Assembly (NCBI RefSeq): GCF_014636295.1
Contig: NZ_BMEC01000009.1
Location: 221,355-285,354, forward strand
Source of the DNA: Marivirga lumbricoides
GTDB taxonomy: Bacteria > Bacteroidota > Bacteroidia > Cytophagales > Cyclobacteriaceae
Direction of reading: 5' to 3'
DNA length: 64,000 nucleotides
This document shows, piece by piece, positions 27,208 through 35,600 of this stretch. Each line of letters begins with the position of its first letter. Within the stretch, counting starts at the first letter, position 1. The notes under the pieces are model-generated. The model did not search any database, had not been told where the DNA came from, and saw only the letters and a list, made by a program, of their open reading frames with translations. Made by a program: the position numbers and the translations under genes.

Positions 27208-28650
27208 TTACCTTTTCTTCAAATTGCGGATATACTTTGAAACATTTTCTACCAAAAAAAGGAAGCCTTCAATTTTAACTATGTAACCATAGAAAATGTG
27301 AGTTAAACTGAACAGTAATGCAAATAACAGGCGATAATATATACTTTCAAAATTGAAATAATTGTACAAAAACACCACAAATATCAATGGTAGTATGCCT
27401 TCGAAAACTTTTCTCAATAGAGTTCTATAATCAATTTTTACCACCTTATAAGTAAAATAAATATTTACGAAAGTCAAGAAAAAATCTGCTATTACTAGAG
27501 CTATGGTGAATTCGTAAATACCTTTATAATAAGCTATAAATAGAGGTATTGAAGTAACTAGCTTTCTAAATATACCTAGATAGAAGTTTTCCTTCGATTT
27601 TCCTTTACTCATAAAAGCATTAACCATCATGCCATTAATAGGAAATACGCAGACTGCTAAAACTAAGACTTGAAAAATAGCTATAGAGGGAATCCATTTT
27701 TCTCCAAATAAAAGTATAATAATATCTGATCCCATTATGTATAGCAGTCCCGTTAAACCATAACTAACAAATGCAACTACTGAAACTACCTTAAAATAAA
27801 CCCGAGAGTATTCTTTATGCTGATCCTGAAGATTTGAGAGAACCGGATAAAAAACCTTAACTAAACTTTGAGAAGTATAAACTATAACTTGATCCTTTAA
27901 AGAAGAAGCCCTGGAATAGAACCCTAAAACTGAGGCAGAAAAAACTTTTCCTATAAAAAGAATATCTAATTGTTTAAAAATGGTAGAAATAAATTGATCA
28001 AAAAATACAAATGCACTAAATCCTGTTAATCGCTTAACTTCAAAAAATGAAAATCTTAAATCAGGTTTCCAGCTTGAGGAATACCATAGTAAAATGGTGC
28101 TTAAAACAGCCATTGAAATTTGTTGCACAACCAAGCTATATACACCATAACCCTGAAATGCACAAATCACTCCAAGAATTCCACCCGAAGCGCTTGCAAT
28201 AACATTGCGAAGTGTTAAAACTTTAAAGTTTAATTCCTTTGTGAAAATTGCCGTTTGAACCAGATTCAGGGAATTGAAGACAAAAATCAGAGAAAGCCAC
28301 CTTATTAAACTAGCAATTTCCGGATTATCATAAAAGTCCCCAATAAAGGGGGCGCTAAAATAAAATATAGCCGTCAAAACCAAACCAGCAGCAAAATTCA
28401 AATAGAAAATTGAACTGTAAGTAAGGTTGGTATTATCTTTATTTTGAATAAGTGCCGATGCGAAACCTACATCAATAAACACCTGGCTGACGGTGATAAA
28501 AACCATTGCCATACCCACTAAACCAAACTCAGCGGGTTCCAGTAACCTGGCTAAAAATATAGAAATAAGAAATCCACTTCCCTGTTTAAGGATAGTGCCT
28601 GCTATATTCCATGCAAAAGCTGTTGCAGAACGATTCTTAAGAGAAGTCAA
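27208..28650 (-). CDS. polysaccharide flippase, WzxC/TuaB-like
   Basis: A 480-residue polytopic membrane protein with about 12-14 hydrophobic segments and an N-terminal ATAFAWNIAGTILKQGSGFLIS, typical of MOP-superfamily lipopolysaccharide/teichuronic acid exporters. Acidic and aromatic residues such as ARLLEPAEFGLVGMA in the first loop match the Wzx-like family. It would flip the undecaprenyl-linked repeat unit made by the sugar transferase and GT2 enzymes across the inner membrane, but it is separated from them by two unrelated genes, so the functional link is inferred from proximity. The start at 28650 puts only three residues before the conserved NRSATAFAWN, which fits the family. Confidence 0.88.
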   Translation of the reverse strand: MTSLKNRSATAFAWNIAGTILKQGSGFLISIFLARLLEPAEFGLVGMAMVFITVSQVFIDVGFASALIQNKDNTNLTYSSIFYLNFAAGLVLTAIFYFSAPFIGDFYDNPEIASLIRWLSLIFVFNSLNLVQTAIFTKELNFKVLTLRNVIASASGGILGVICAFQGYGVYSLVVQQISMAVLSTILLWYSSSWKPDLRFSFFEVKRLTGFSAFVFFDQFISTIFKQLDILFIGKVFSASVLGFYSRASSLKDQVIVYTSQSLVKVFYPVLSNLQDQHKEYSRVYFKVVSVVAFVSYGLTGLLYIMGSDIIILLFGEKWIPSIAIFQVLVLAVCVFPINGMMVNAFMSKGKSKENFYLGIFRKLVTSIPLFIAYYKGIYEFTIALVIADFFLTFVNIYFTYKVVKIDYRTLLRKVFEGILPLIFVVFLYNYFNFESIYYRLLFALLFSLTHIFYGYIVKIEGFLFLVENVSKYIRNLKKR

Positions 28651-28806
28651 ATTGATTGAATATTATTTAGGATGCTAAAGTTAATGACAAATATTTAATG
28701 ACAAATCATCCGAGTAAATTTATACCAATAATTTTGAAATGATAATTGATTTTACGCCAACTGGATGAGATGAATATTAACTAAGTATAAACACTATTAG
28801 ATGAAA

Positions 28807-29823
28807 TTACAGCTTACTTATAATCTCTATACACTTTTCAAGCTGTTGATCATTAAAATCTAAATGGGTAACAAACCTCACGTCATGCTTACCAAAGGTA
28901 ACCGCCAGTATGCCCGATTCTTTAAGTTTATTCACAAAATCAGCTGCCAGCATTTTGTCAGACAAAGTAAAAATCACAATATTGGTATCAACAGGTAACA
29001 CCTTTTCCACATAGCTCTTATCCTGTAGCGCATACGCTAGTTTTTTGGCTCGCTCATGGTCTTCTGATAGACGTTCAATATGATTATCCAAAGCATAAAT
29101 TCCTGCTGCTGCTAAAAATCCAGCTTGTCGCATGCCTCCTCCCAGCACTTTTCTGATTCTTCTGGCTTTTTTAATATCTTCAACACTGCCTAATAACACA
29201 GAACCTACAGGGCATCCAAGTCCTTTGGACAGGCAAATAGAAATGGTGTTGAAATGCTCTCCATATTTTTCAGCATTATCTTTTGAGGCAACCAATGCAT
29301 TAAAGAGCCTGGCGCCATCTAAATGAAGCTTTAAACCTTTCTCTTTACAGAGCTTACTAATTTTCTCAATTTCCTGAAAATCATAAAAGCAGCCTCCTCC
29401 TTTATTCATAGTATTTTCAAGTGAGACTAATTTTGAAACCGGAGCGTGGATATCATCAGGATTGTTAATATTGTCAGCTATCATTTCGGCAGTTATTCTT
29501 CCTCTATCACCATCCAGCAAGCGCACAGAAGCCATCGAATTATAGGCAATCCCTCCTCCCTCATACAAATAGACATGTGACTTTTGATCGCAAATTACTT
29601 CGGTAAGTGGTCCGCTATGCAGCTTTATCGCAATTTGGTTAGTCATAGTGCCGGAAGGACAGAATAAACCCGCCTCCATTCCAAAATAATTTGCTGCTTT
29701 CTTCTCAAGGGTATTAATGGTAACATCTTCACCAAATACGTCATCACCCACCTCTGCTTCCATCATTACCTCTTTCATGGTTACTGTCGGACGTGTTACT
29801 GTATCGCTTCGTAAGTCAATCAT
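28807..29823 (-). CDS. ltaE: low-specificity L-threonine aldolase
   Basis: A 338-residue PLP enzyme of fold type I that cleaves L-threonine or L-allo-threonine to glycine and acetaldehyde. The start IDLRSDTVTRP is the family signature; CPSGTMTNQ (55-63) binds the cofactor phosphate, H83 stacks on the PLP ring, D169/R172 lie in LHLDGARLFNA, and K200 in CLSKGLGCPVG forms the Schiff base. Full length for the family. It is the last gene of a compact minus-strand trio with the 82-aa protein and the GNAT-nitrilase fusion. Confidence 0.93.
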   Translation of the reverse strand: MIDLRSDTVTRPTVTMKEVMMEAEVGDDVFGEDVTINTLEKKAANYFGMEAGLFCPSGTMTNQIAIKLHSGPLTEVICDQKSHVYLYEGGGIAYNSMASVRLLDGDRGRITAEMIADNINNPDDIHAPVSKLVSLENTMNKGGGCFYDFQEIEKISKLCKEKGLKLHLDGARLFNALVASKDNAEKYGEHFNTISICLSKGLGCPVGSVLLGSVEDIKKARRIRKVLGGGMRQAGFLAAAGIYALDNHIERLSEDHERAKKLAYALQDKSYVEKVLPVDTNIVIFTLSDKMLAADFVNKLKESGILAVTFGKHDVRFVTHLDFNDQQLEKCIEIISKL

Positions 29824-29842
29824 TCAAGTAAGTTGCTATTAA

Positions 29843-30091
29843 TTAAAACAAGTTAGGTAGACGGATTTGGTCTGTATAGAATTTATTTCTCGAGTTTTTC
29901 TTATCAAAGGGAATTATCTTTTCAATTCTATCTGTTTTAGGGTGATAAAATGCCTCTACATAATAGCCATGCACTAAAAAAAGATTTACTTTATACCTGT
30001 AATATCGAATAGATGTGACAAACTCACCCTCTTCATATAAGGTCTTGATCTTTTTAAACAAAGAAAGGTTTTTAAACTCTTCTATTCCCAC
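29843..30091 (-). CDS. small unknown protein
   Basis: An 82-residue protein I do not recognise. It has no signal peptide. A helix (EEFKNLSLFKKIKTLYEEG) is followed by strands rich in Tyr/Phe (SIRYYRYKVNLFLVHGYYVEAFYHP). It is six bases after the GNAT-nitrilase gene and 19 bases before the threonine aldolase gene, so it is part of the same transcription unit, which supports it being real. Confidence 0.7.
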   Translation of the reverse strand: MGIEEFKNLSLFKKIKTLYEEGEFVTSIRYYRYKVNLFLVHGYYVEAFYHPKTDRIEKIIPFDKKNSRNKFYTDQIRLPNLF

Positions 30092-30097
30092 CTGCTG

Positions 30098-31627
30098 CTA
30101 TTTCTTTTTTAATAAATATAAATCTTTTCTTCTGTCATTCAAATTTCTAACACTGCCATAAGTATGCAGTTCCTTAAGGAGATTAACATCTACATCAGCT
30201 ATTAAAGTCATCTCTGTATTTGGCGTTGCTTCTGCTTTAACTCCATTGGTAGGAAAAGCAAAATCAGAAGGCGTAAATACACCAGATTGGGCAAACTGGA
30301 TATCCATGTTATTCACTTTTGGAAGGTTACCTACGCTACCCGCTATAGCAACATAACATTCATTTTCAATTGCCCTTGCCTGTGAACAATGTCTAACACG
30401 CATATAGCCATTTTGCGTATCTGTCAGAAACGGCACAAATAACAACTTAACACCATCATCTGCCAGTAAGCGTCCCATTTCAGGGAACTCAACATCATAA
30501 CAAATGAGTACGCCAATTTTTCCGCAGTCAGTATCAAAAGCCTGAATTTTCCTTCCTCCTGACATACCCCATGCGCTTACCTCTGCAGGAGTCATATGAA
30601 TTTTTTCATAGGTTTCGAAAGTCCCATCTCTTCTGCAAAGAAACCCTTTATTATAAAGCTTGCCTCTGCTGATTACAGGCATGCTTCCTGTGATGATATT
30701 CACATTATAATTAATAGCATACTCCTGAAATATTTCCCTTAAAGGCTCTGTATATTTAGCCAACTCTCTGATAGCACTCGCCTCATCAAGGTGATTAAAT
30801 TCAGCCATTAAAGGAGCATTAAATAGTTCCGGGAAAAGAATGAAGTCACACTTGTAGCCACTTACTACATCAATAAAGAATTCTATTTGCTCCTGCATGG
30901 TCTTTAAAGAAGGAGTGGGCCTCATCTGCCATTGTACCAAACCTAAGCGAATAATTGTTTTAGGAATATTTACATACTTATCTGAAGGTTCAAAGTAGAT
31001 ATTATTCCACTCAATAAGCGCAGCAAATTCCATGGACTGCTTATCCCCAGGCAAGTAACCTTTAAGCACTTTTTTTACATGGAAGTCATTTGAGAGCTGA
31101 AATGATAATGTCTCGTCAAAAACTTCCTTAGCAATTACTTTCTGAATGTACTGTTTTGGAGTGAGTTTTTCGGAATACTTTGAATAACTTGGCAACCTTC
31201 CACCAGCAACAATAGACTTTAAATTGAGCTGCTCAACCAAATCTTTACGGGCATCATACAGCCTTCTTCCCACCCGCATCCCTCTGAATTCCGGGTGCAC
31301 AAATATATCAATCCCATATAAAACATCCCCTTCATCATCATGTGTTATAAAGGTTTCGTTGCCGGTTATTTCCTGATAGGTGTGATTATCTCCAAAGGTT
31401 GAGTAATCTACAATAATTGATAAAGCACAGCCAGCTACTTTTCCATTCACTAAAACGCATAGCTGTCCTTCCGGAAACTTCTCAATAAGCGTTTTAATAT
31501 GTTTTTCCTCCCATAAATCATCCCAGCCTGCATATGCCTTCTTCATAGAAGAGATTAAACTTCTGTAATTTTTAAGCTTTAAATTTTCAAGTGTAATAAT
31601 TAAATTATCCTGCATGTTCTCTTTCAA
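30098..31627 (-). CDS. GNAT acetyltransferase - nitrilase-superfamily fusion
   Basis: A 509-residue two-domain enzyme. Residues about 10-190 are a GNAT fold (IDIFVHPEFRGMRVGRRLYDARK holds the acetyl-CoA loop). Residues about 225-509 are a carbon-nitrogen hydrolase with the complete Glu-Lys-Cys triad: E267 in FILFPELF, K342 in YEKIHMTP and C376 in VLICYDVEFPE. The nitrilase half would hydrolyse an amide or nitrile. The fusion is a known architecture in Bacteroidota and proteobacteria, with no firmly assigned substrate known to me. It is the first gene of the trio with the 82-aa protein and threonine aldolase. Confidence 0.92.
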   Translation of the reverse strand: MKENMQDNLIITLENLKLKNYRSLISSMKKAYAGWDDLWEEKHIKTLIEKFPEGQLCVLVNGKVAGCALSIIVDYSTFGDNHTYQEITGNETFITHDDEGDVLYGIDIFVHPEFRGMRVGRRLYDARKDLVEQLNLKSIVAGGRLPSYSKYSEKLTPKQYIQKVIAKEVFDETLSFQLSNDFHVKKVLKGYLPGDKQSMEFAALIEWNNIYFEPSDKYVNIPKTIIRLGLVQWQMRPTPSLKTMQEQIEFFIDVVSGYKCDFILFPELFNAPLMAEFNHLDEASAIRELAKYTEPLREIFQEYAINYNVNIITGSMPVISRGKLYNKGFLCRRDGTFETYEKIHMTPAEVSAWGMSGGRKIQAFDTDCGKIGVLICYDVEFPEMGRLLADDGVKLLFVPFLTDTQNGYMRVRHCSQARAIENECYVAIAGSVGNLPKVNNMDIQFAQSGVFTPSDFAFPTNGVKAEATPNTEMTLIADVDVNLLKELHTYGSVRNLNDRRKDLYLLKKK

Positions 31628-31774
31628 CTAAAATCAATAAGAAATACCTTTTTGCCTGTTTAAGCAGCTTACTGATTTGTTTTATAAAATGTTATAAAAA
31701 TACGACAATAAAAATGCCACAGCATTATTCAATAATGAATAATTAACACTGTGGCATAATTATTAAAATTCCCT

Positions 31775-32704
31775 TTAAATAGGAACATTCACGTGTCTTT
31801 CGGCATGATATGATGACCTCACCAATGGTCCTGATTCAACATATTTCAACCCTCTCTTCAATCCTTCCTCTTCATACATTTTAAATATATCCGGATGAAC
31901 ATATTCAATTACTTCATGGTGCCTTTTAGTTGGCTGTAGGTATTGACCTATGGTTAATATATCAAGTCCATGAGCTACTAAATCATCCATAGCCTGAAAC
32001 ATTTCATCCTGAGTTTCTCCTAAGCCTACCATAATGCCCGACTTAGTTCTCTTACCAAATTCTTTGGTAAGTTTAATTTGATCAAGGCTTCTTTGATATT
32101 TTGCCTGAGGCCTAACTCTTCTATATAAACCCGGAACTGTTTCAACATTATGTGAAACAACTTCTTGTCCTGCTTCTATCATTCTGTACAGGGCATCCCA
32201 ATTGCCTTTCACATCAGGAATTAAGGTTTCTATTGTAGTAGCTGGAGACAATTGCTTTGTTTGAACTACAGTTTGGTACCAAATCTCAGCACCTCTGTCT
32301 TTCAACTCATCTCGGTTTACAGAAGTAAGCACCGCATGTTTTACCCCCATATTCCTGATAGCTTCCGCCACTCTTCCAGGCTCCTTCTCATCATACTCTG
32401 GTGGGCGACCTGTAGCCACAGCACAGAAGGAACAACTTCTTGTGCAAACATTCCCTAAAATCATAAAGGTAGCAGTACCGGCACCCCAGCACTCACCCAT
32501 ATTAGGGCAGTTTCCACTTTCACAAATAGTATGCAATTTATGCTCATCAACAAGCTTTCTTACCTTGGCATATTCTTTACCTACAGGAAGCTTTACACGA
32601 AGCCAATCCGGCTTTTTTGCTTTTTTCTTTTCTTCCTGACTTACTACCGGTAAATCTATCATAACAACCTTTCTTTTATTAAAATGATTATTTTCTTGTT
32701 CCAA
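31775..32704 (-). CDS. lipA: lipoyl synthase
   Basis: A 309-residue radical-SAM enzyme that inserts sulfur into octanoyl groups on lipoyl-dependent proteins. Both iron-sulfur clusters are marked: the auxiliary cluster cysteines C61, C66 and C72 ([12 protein letters not shown]) and the radical-SAM CX3CX2C at C87, C91 and C94 (CTRSCSFC). The SAM-binding and C-terminal RSSYHAE serine motif are present. The start at 32704 overlaps the upstream gene by 17 bases; an internal Met at 32662 would remove the overlap and lose only a variable tail, so the start is uncertain. It serves the E1-containing 2-oxoacid dehydrogenase encoded nearby. Confidence 0.96.
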   Translation of the reverse strand: MEQENNHFNKRKVVMIDLPVVSQEEKKKAKKPDWLRVKLPVGKEYAKVRKLVDEHKLHTICESGNCPNMGECWGAGTATFMILGNVCTRSCSFCAVATGRPPEYDEKEPGRVAEAIRNMGVKHAVLTSVNRDELKDRGAEIWYQTVVQTKQLSPATTIETLIPDVKGNWDALYRMIEAGQEVVSHNVETVPGLYRRVRPQAKYQRSLDQIKLTKEFGKRTKSGIMVGLGETQDEMFQAMDDLVAHGLDILTIGQYLQPTKRHHEVIEYVHPDIFKMYEEEGLKRGLKYVESGPLVRSSYHAERHVNVPI

Positions 32705-33398
32705 ATAAAATACTTACAAATGCAGCCGGATAAAACTGATAGTTTTTGGTGGCCTGCGGAACAATTTCTATTTTCTTATTGAATATTTCAGCTAGGAACC
32801 CTACTTCAAAGCCAGTAATATTGCTTTTAAAAGAACCAAATTCAAATAATAGGGAAGCACGAACATGAAGACCTAAAGCCATTTCCAGGTCACTTAAACC
32901 TGCAAAATAACCAGCTGGCCCAATGATATTTCCATTTTGTGTTTCCGAATAGGTAAGTAAATTACCTGTTTCATCTCTTAAATAATATGTAGAAATAAAG
33001 CCTAATGAAGGCCCTCCTGTGAGCACTCCATTAATCTGAACACCCTTTTGCTCTGCTTTTCTAAATAAAAGGGCATCATACCCATACATCAGCCGGGTAC
33101 TTATTAAGTATTTTTCCTTGCCTTCATAAAAGGAAGACGAATTAAAGTACAGGGTGCTTCTAACCCTTCTTTCCTGAGGATGACGAATATGAGCAAATTC
33201 AATTCCAAAAGTTTGAAACAATCGATCAGTTTTCTTTGCGCTATAACGGAAAAAACCTCCTGAAATGAGTCCGCTGCTGGTACTTTTTGAAACACCAAAC
33301 AAATATTCCTGCCCATACTCAAATGGATCTTCTTCCTGCGCTACAGCTTGGCTGAATGACATCGCAAGAAAAAATAAAATTGCTAATAGGCGTTTCAT
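32688..33398 (-). CDS. outer-membrane beta-barrel-like protein of unknown function
   Basis: A 236-residue protein with a signal peptide ([21 protein letters not shown]) and a body rich in alternating aromatic/polar strands ending in a strand with a near-terminal aromatic pattern ([14 protein letters not shown]). This suggests a small outer-membrane barrel. No named family is recognised. It lies directly upstream of lipA with a 17-bp overlap and has a -7 box close to its start. Confidence 0.7.
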   Translation of the reverse strand: MKRLLAILFFLAMSFSQAVAQEEDPFEYGQEYLFGVSKSTSSGLISGGFFRYSAKKTDRLFQTFGIEFAHIRHPQERRVRSTLYFNSSSFYEGKEKYLISTRLMYGYDALLFRKAEQKGVQINGVLTGGPSLGFISTYYLRDETGNLLTYSETQNGNIIGPAGYFAGLSDLEMALGLHVRASLLFEFGSFKSNITGFEVGFLAEIFNKKIEIVPQATKNYQFYPAAFVSILFGTRK

Positions 33399-33415
33399 AA
33401 GTTACAAATATTGTA

Positions 33416-33423
33416 CAAATTTA
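33416..33423 (-). promoter_or_regulatory. -7 element upstream of the lipA unit
   Basis: TAAATTTG on the minus strand, an exact TAnnTTTG match, 17 bases before the start codon at 33398. No -33 element at usual spacing is clear. Confidence 0.4.
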
Positions 33424-33460
33424 AACTTTTAACTCAAACGATAAAAAAACCTGATAGTTT

Positions 33461-33871
33461 ATGTCTACCTCCACCATCATTTACCGACCTTTTTTAAAAA
33501 CAGATGCTACTCATAATCGTTCAGGAGTAACTATTACCACTGATGCTCCTGTTGATAACAATGGGCAAGGAGCTTTTTTTTCTCCTACTGATTTAGCTGC
33601 TACTTCCCTTGCCAGTTGCATGCTTACTGTTATGGGCATTTATGCTGATCAGAACCAACTTGAATTAGGAGAGATTGACTGTTCACTTACTAAAGTGATG
33701 GCTGCTAACCCAAGAAGAATCTCTGAAATACACATAGAAGCTAACTGGAAAACAAAACTGCAGGACAAAGAAATAGAAAAACTTAAAAAAGTGGCTTATA
33801 CCTGCCCCGTTGCTAACAGCCTCCATCCTGACATAAAACAAGTAATAAACTTTAATATTACCAGACTATAA
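33461..33871 (+). CDS. OsmC/Ohr-family peroxide-reducing protein
   Basis: A 136-residue OsmC-family protein with the two reactive cysteines of the family: C53 in SLASCMLTVMG and C115 in AYTCPVANSLHPD. These proteins reduce organic hydroperoxides using lipoyl or thiol donors. It is a single gene, convergent with ytxJ (nine bases between stops). The general OsmC branch fits better than Ohr, because the surrounding sequence resembles the YhfA-like group. Confidence 0.9.
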   Translation: MSTSTIIYRPFLKTDATHNRSGVTITTDAPVDNNGQGAFFSPTDLAATSLASCMLTVMGIYADQNQLELGEIDCSLTKVMAANPRRISEIHIEANWKTKLQDKEIEKLKKVAYTCPVANSLHPDIKQVINFNITRL

Positions 33872-33880
33872 AATAAAATG

Positions 33881-34219
33881 CTAAACCTGCTCTTTTAGAG
33901 ACTGATAATTGATCCCCATGTGCGAGTTATTATAAATGCATTGCCCATTTTTAATAACCAGCACTTGTGGCGATTCATGATCTACCCCAAACTTATCTGC
34001 AATAGCATTGGAAATATCTCTGTAGGAAAGTAAATCAAGATAATAAGCATCAACTTTATCCATCTCATCACCATTCCAACTTCTTTCAAGGCGGTTTAGC
34101 GCCATAGCACTAATAGAGCAACTTGTACTATGCTTAAATATTACAAAAGTTTTATCAGAATGATCTTCAGCAATAGCCTTAAGCATGTCTTTGTCATCTA
34201 ATTTTTTCCAATCAATCAT
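33881..34219 (-). CDS. ytxJ: bacillithiol system redox-active protein YtxJ
   Basis: A 112-residue thioredoxin-fold protein with a single active-site cysteine, C34 in KHSTSCSIS, in place of CXXC. It also has the family pattern YYLDLLSYRDISNAIADKFGV and ESPQVLVIKNG. YtxJ-type monothiol proteins are linked with bacillithiol, the low-molecular-weight thiol used by many Bacteroidota. The neighbouring OsmC gene makes this a small oxidative-stress patch, although the two are convergent rather than co-transcribed. Confidence 0.85.
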   Translation of the reverse strand: MIDWKKLDDKDMLKAIAEDHSDKTFVIFKHSTSCSISAMALNRLERSWNGDEMDKVDAYYLDLLSYRDISNAIADKFGVDHESPQVLVIKNGQCIYNNSHMGINYQSLKEQV

Positions 34220-34260
34220 TTACTTTTCAATTAAATAGCTAAAAATAGGGCTTTCTACTT

Positions 34261-35544
34261 CTAATTTTTCTGACCTGATTCCGGCTTGGCTTCTGCGTTC
34301 CTCCACTCATCAGGGTGTACAGAATTATCCCAGATCTTACCTTCGTTCTTATCCCTTCTGTGCTTAGGCTTCTTCTCAGTAACATACTTGGGCTGAATAT
34401 TAGAGTCCCATAATCCAGACCAGAACAAAGAAACTGCTATTTGGGTTCTTTTCAGCCAAGGCATTCTATGTCCTTTTGAAGACATATATAGAGTTCCAGG
34501 GTGAGAATTTTTAGTAATGTTAAAATAGCGCTCATAGTTTCCATCATATTTAGCAATGTCATCAGATACACGTTTCATTGTTGCGGTAGGATAATGCCGT
34601 TGCTCTACGGTTAATAACTTATCACCATCCAATGTGGCTCTTTTAATTTTCGGAACGGTAACTAAAAGCCTGTCGTCATGCAAGCTTTGATTTTTACTCT
34701 TAGCCACCTCAACAGTCATTAGTTTTTTATCATCAAAAGGTTTCGGTTTATCCTTATCCACCTTAATCGTCATCATTTTTTTATCATCAAAAGAGGGGGA
34801 TTTATCTTTATCTACCTTTGAAGTCATCAGCTTTTTGTCATCAAAAGCCTTCTTACCCCTGTCTACCTTAGAAGTCAATAGTTTATCATCATCCATTTTA
34901 TTCTTCTTATAATCAGGAGCTGACGATACCATTAATTTTTTATCCTCTAATTTGTTATCAGAATGATCCTGTTTTTTTGCTACCTCCAGCCTATCATTAT
35001 CCATAGGTTTTCTCTTTTTATCATCCCGCTTAGTGTAAAGTTTTTTATCCTCTCCTTTCTTCTTCCCTTTCATCTCCCTTTTCTTCAACAGCACAGGCCC
35101 CTCTTCTGAAACACGAGAGTCAAATGGAATTAATGGATCTTTGAGTTTAACATCTGAATCACCCGGTTTTCGCCTTGCAGTTTCATAATTAGGCGTATTG
35201 TCATATTGTTTGAACTTAGTTTTTTTATTAGGATTGTAATCATAGGTTTTATAATCGCTCTTTTTGGCCTTAAACCACAGGATTTTATTCCAATTCCATT
35301 TATTGGGTTTAATCCTTTTTACTTTATTAATGCTTTTATTAGGATTACCTTTTACTTTGGTCTTTCTACTCGTTTTTACTTTACTTTCTTTCATTTTGGC
35401 AGCAGACGCCTTTTCAGAGGTCCGGAGCTTTTTACCACTAGTTTCCTGCCCCAATGCAGTACCAAAACTCAGTGAGATAATAAAAAGTACAGCCAACAAA
35501 CTTTTCAGCAAGAGACTTAATTGATATGGTTTAAAGTATTTCAA
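34261..35544 (-). CDS. secreted lysine-rich repeat protein, unknown function
   Basis: A 427-residue strongly basic protein. A signal peptide (about 1-32, ending TALGQ) is followed by a Lys/Arg-rich stretch (about 33-130) and then by imperfect repeats of about 17-20 residues built on DDKKLMT.KVDKDK (about 190-325). The last ~100 residues are non-repetitive (HRMPWLKRTQIAVSLFWSGLWDSN). No enzymatic motif is visible. The high charge and repeats suggest binding to acidic polymers such as extracellular polysaccharide, DNA or cell wall; that is inference. No T9SS sorting domain is seen. Confidence 0.75.
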   Translation of the reverse strand: MKYFKPYQLSLLLKSLLAVLFIISLSFGTALGQETSGKKLRTSEKASAAKMKESKVKTSRKTKVKGNPNKSINKVKRIKPNKWNWNKILWFKAKKSDYKTYDYNPNKKTKFKQYDNTPNYETARRKPGDSDVKLKDPLIPFDSRVSEEGPVLLKKREMKGKKKGEDKKLYTKRDDKKRKPMDNDRLEVAKKQDHSDNKLEDKKLMVSSAPDYKKNKMDDDKLLTSKVDRGKKAFDDKKLMTSKVDKDKSPSFDDKKMMTIKVDKDKPKPFDDKKLMTVEVAKSKNQSLHDDRLLVTVPKIKRATLDGDKLLTVEQRHYPTATMKRVSDDIAKYDGNYERYFNITKNSHPGTLYMSSKGHRMPWLKRTQIAVSLFWSGLWDSNIQPKYVTEKKPKHRRDKNEGKIWDNSVHPDEWRNAEAKPESGQKN

Positions 35545-35600
35545 TAAAAGCTATTTACAATTTCTTTAGTTATAAAAGCAGGACTCGATTTTAAATTTAG

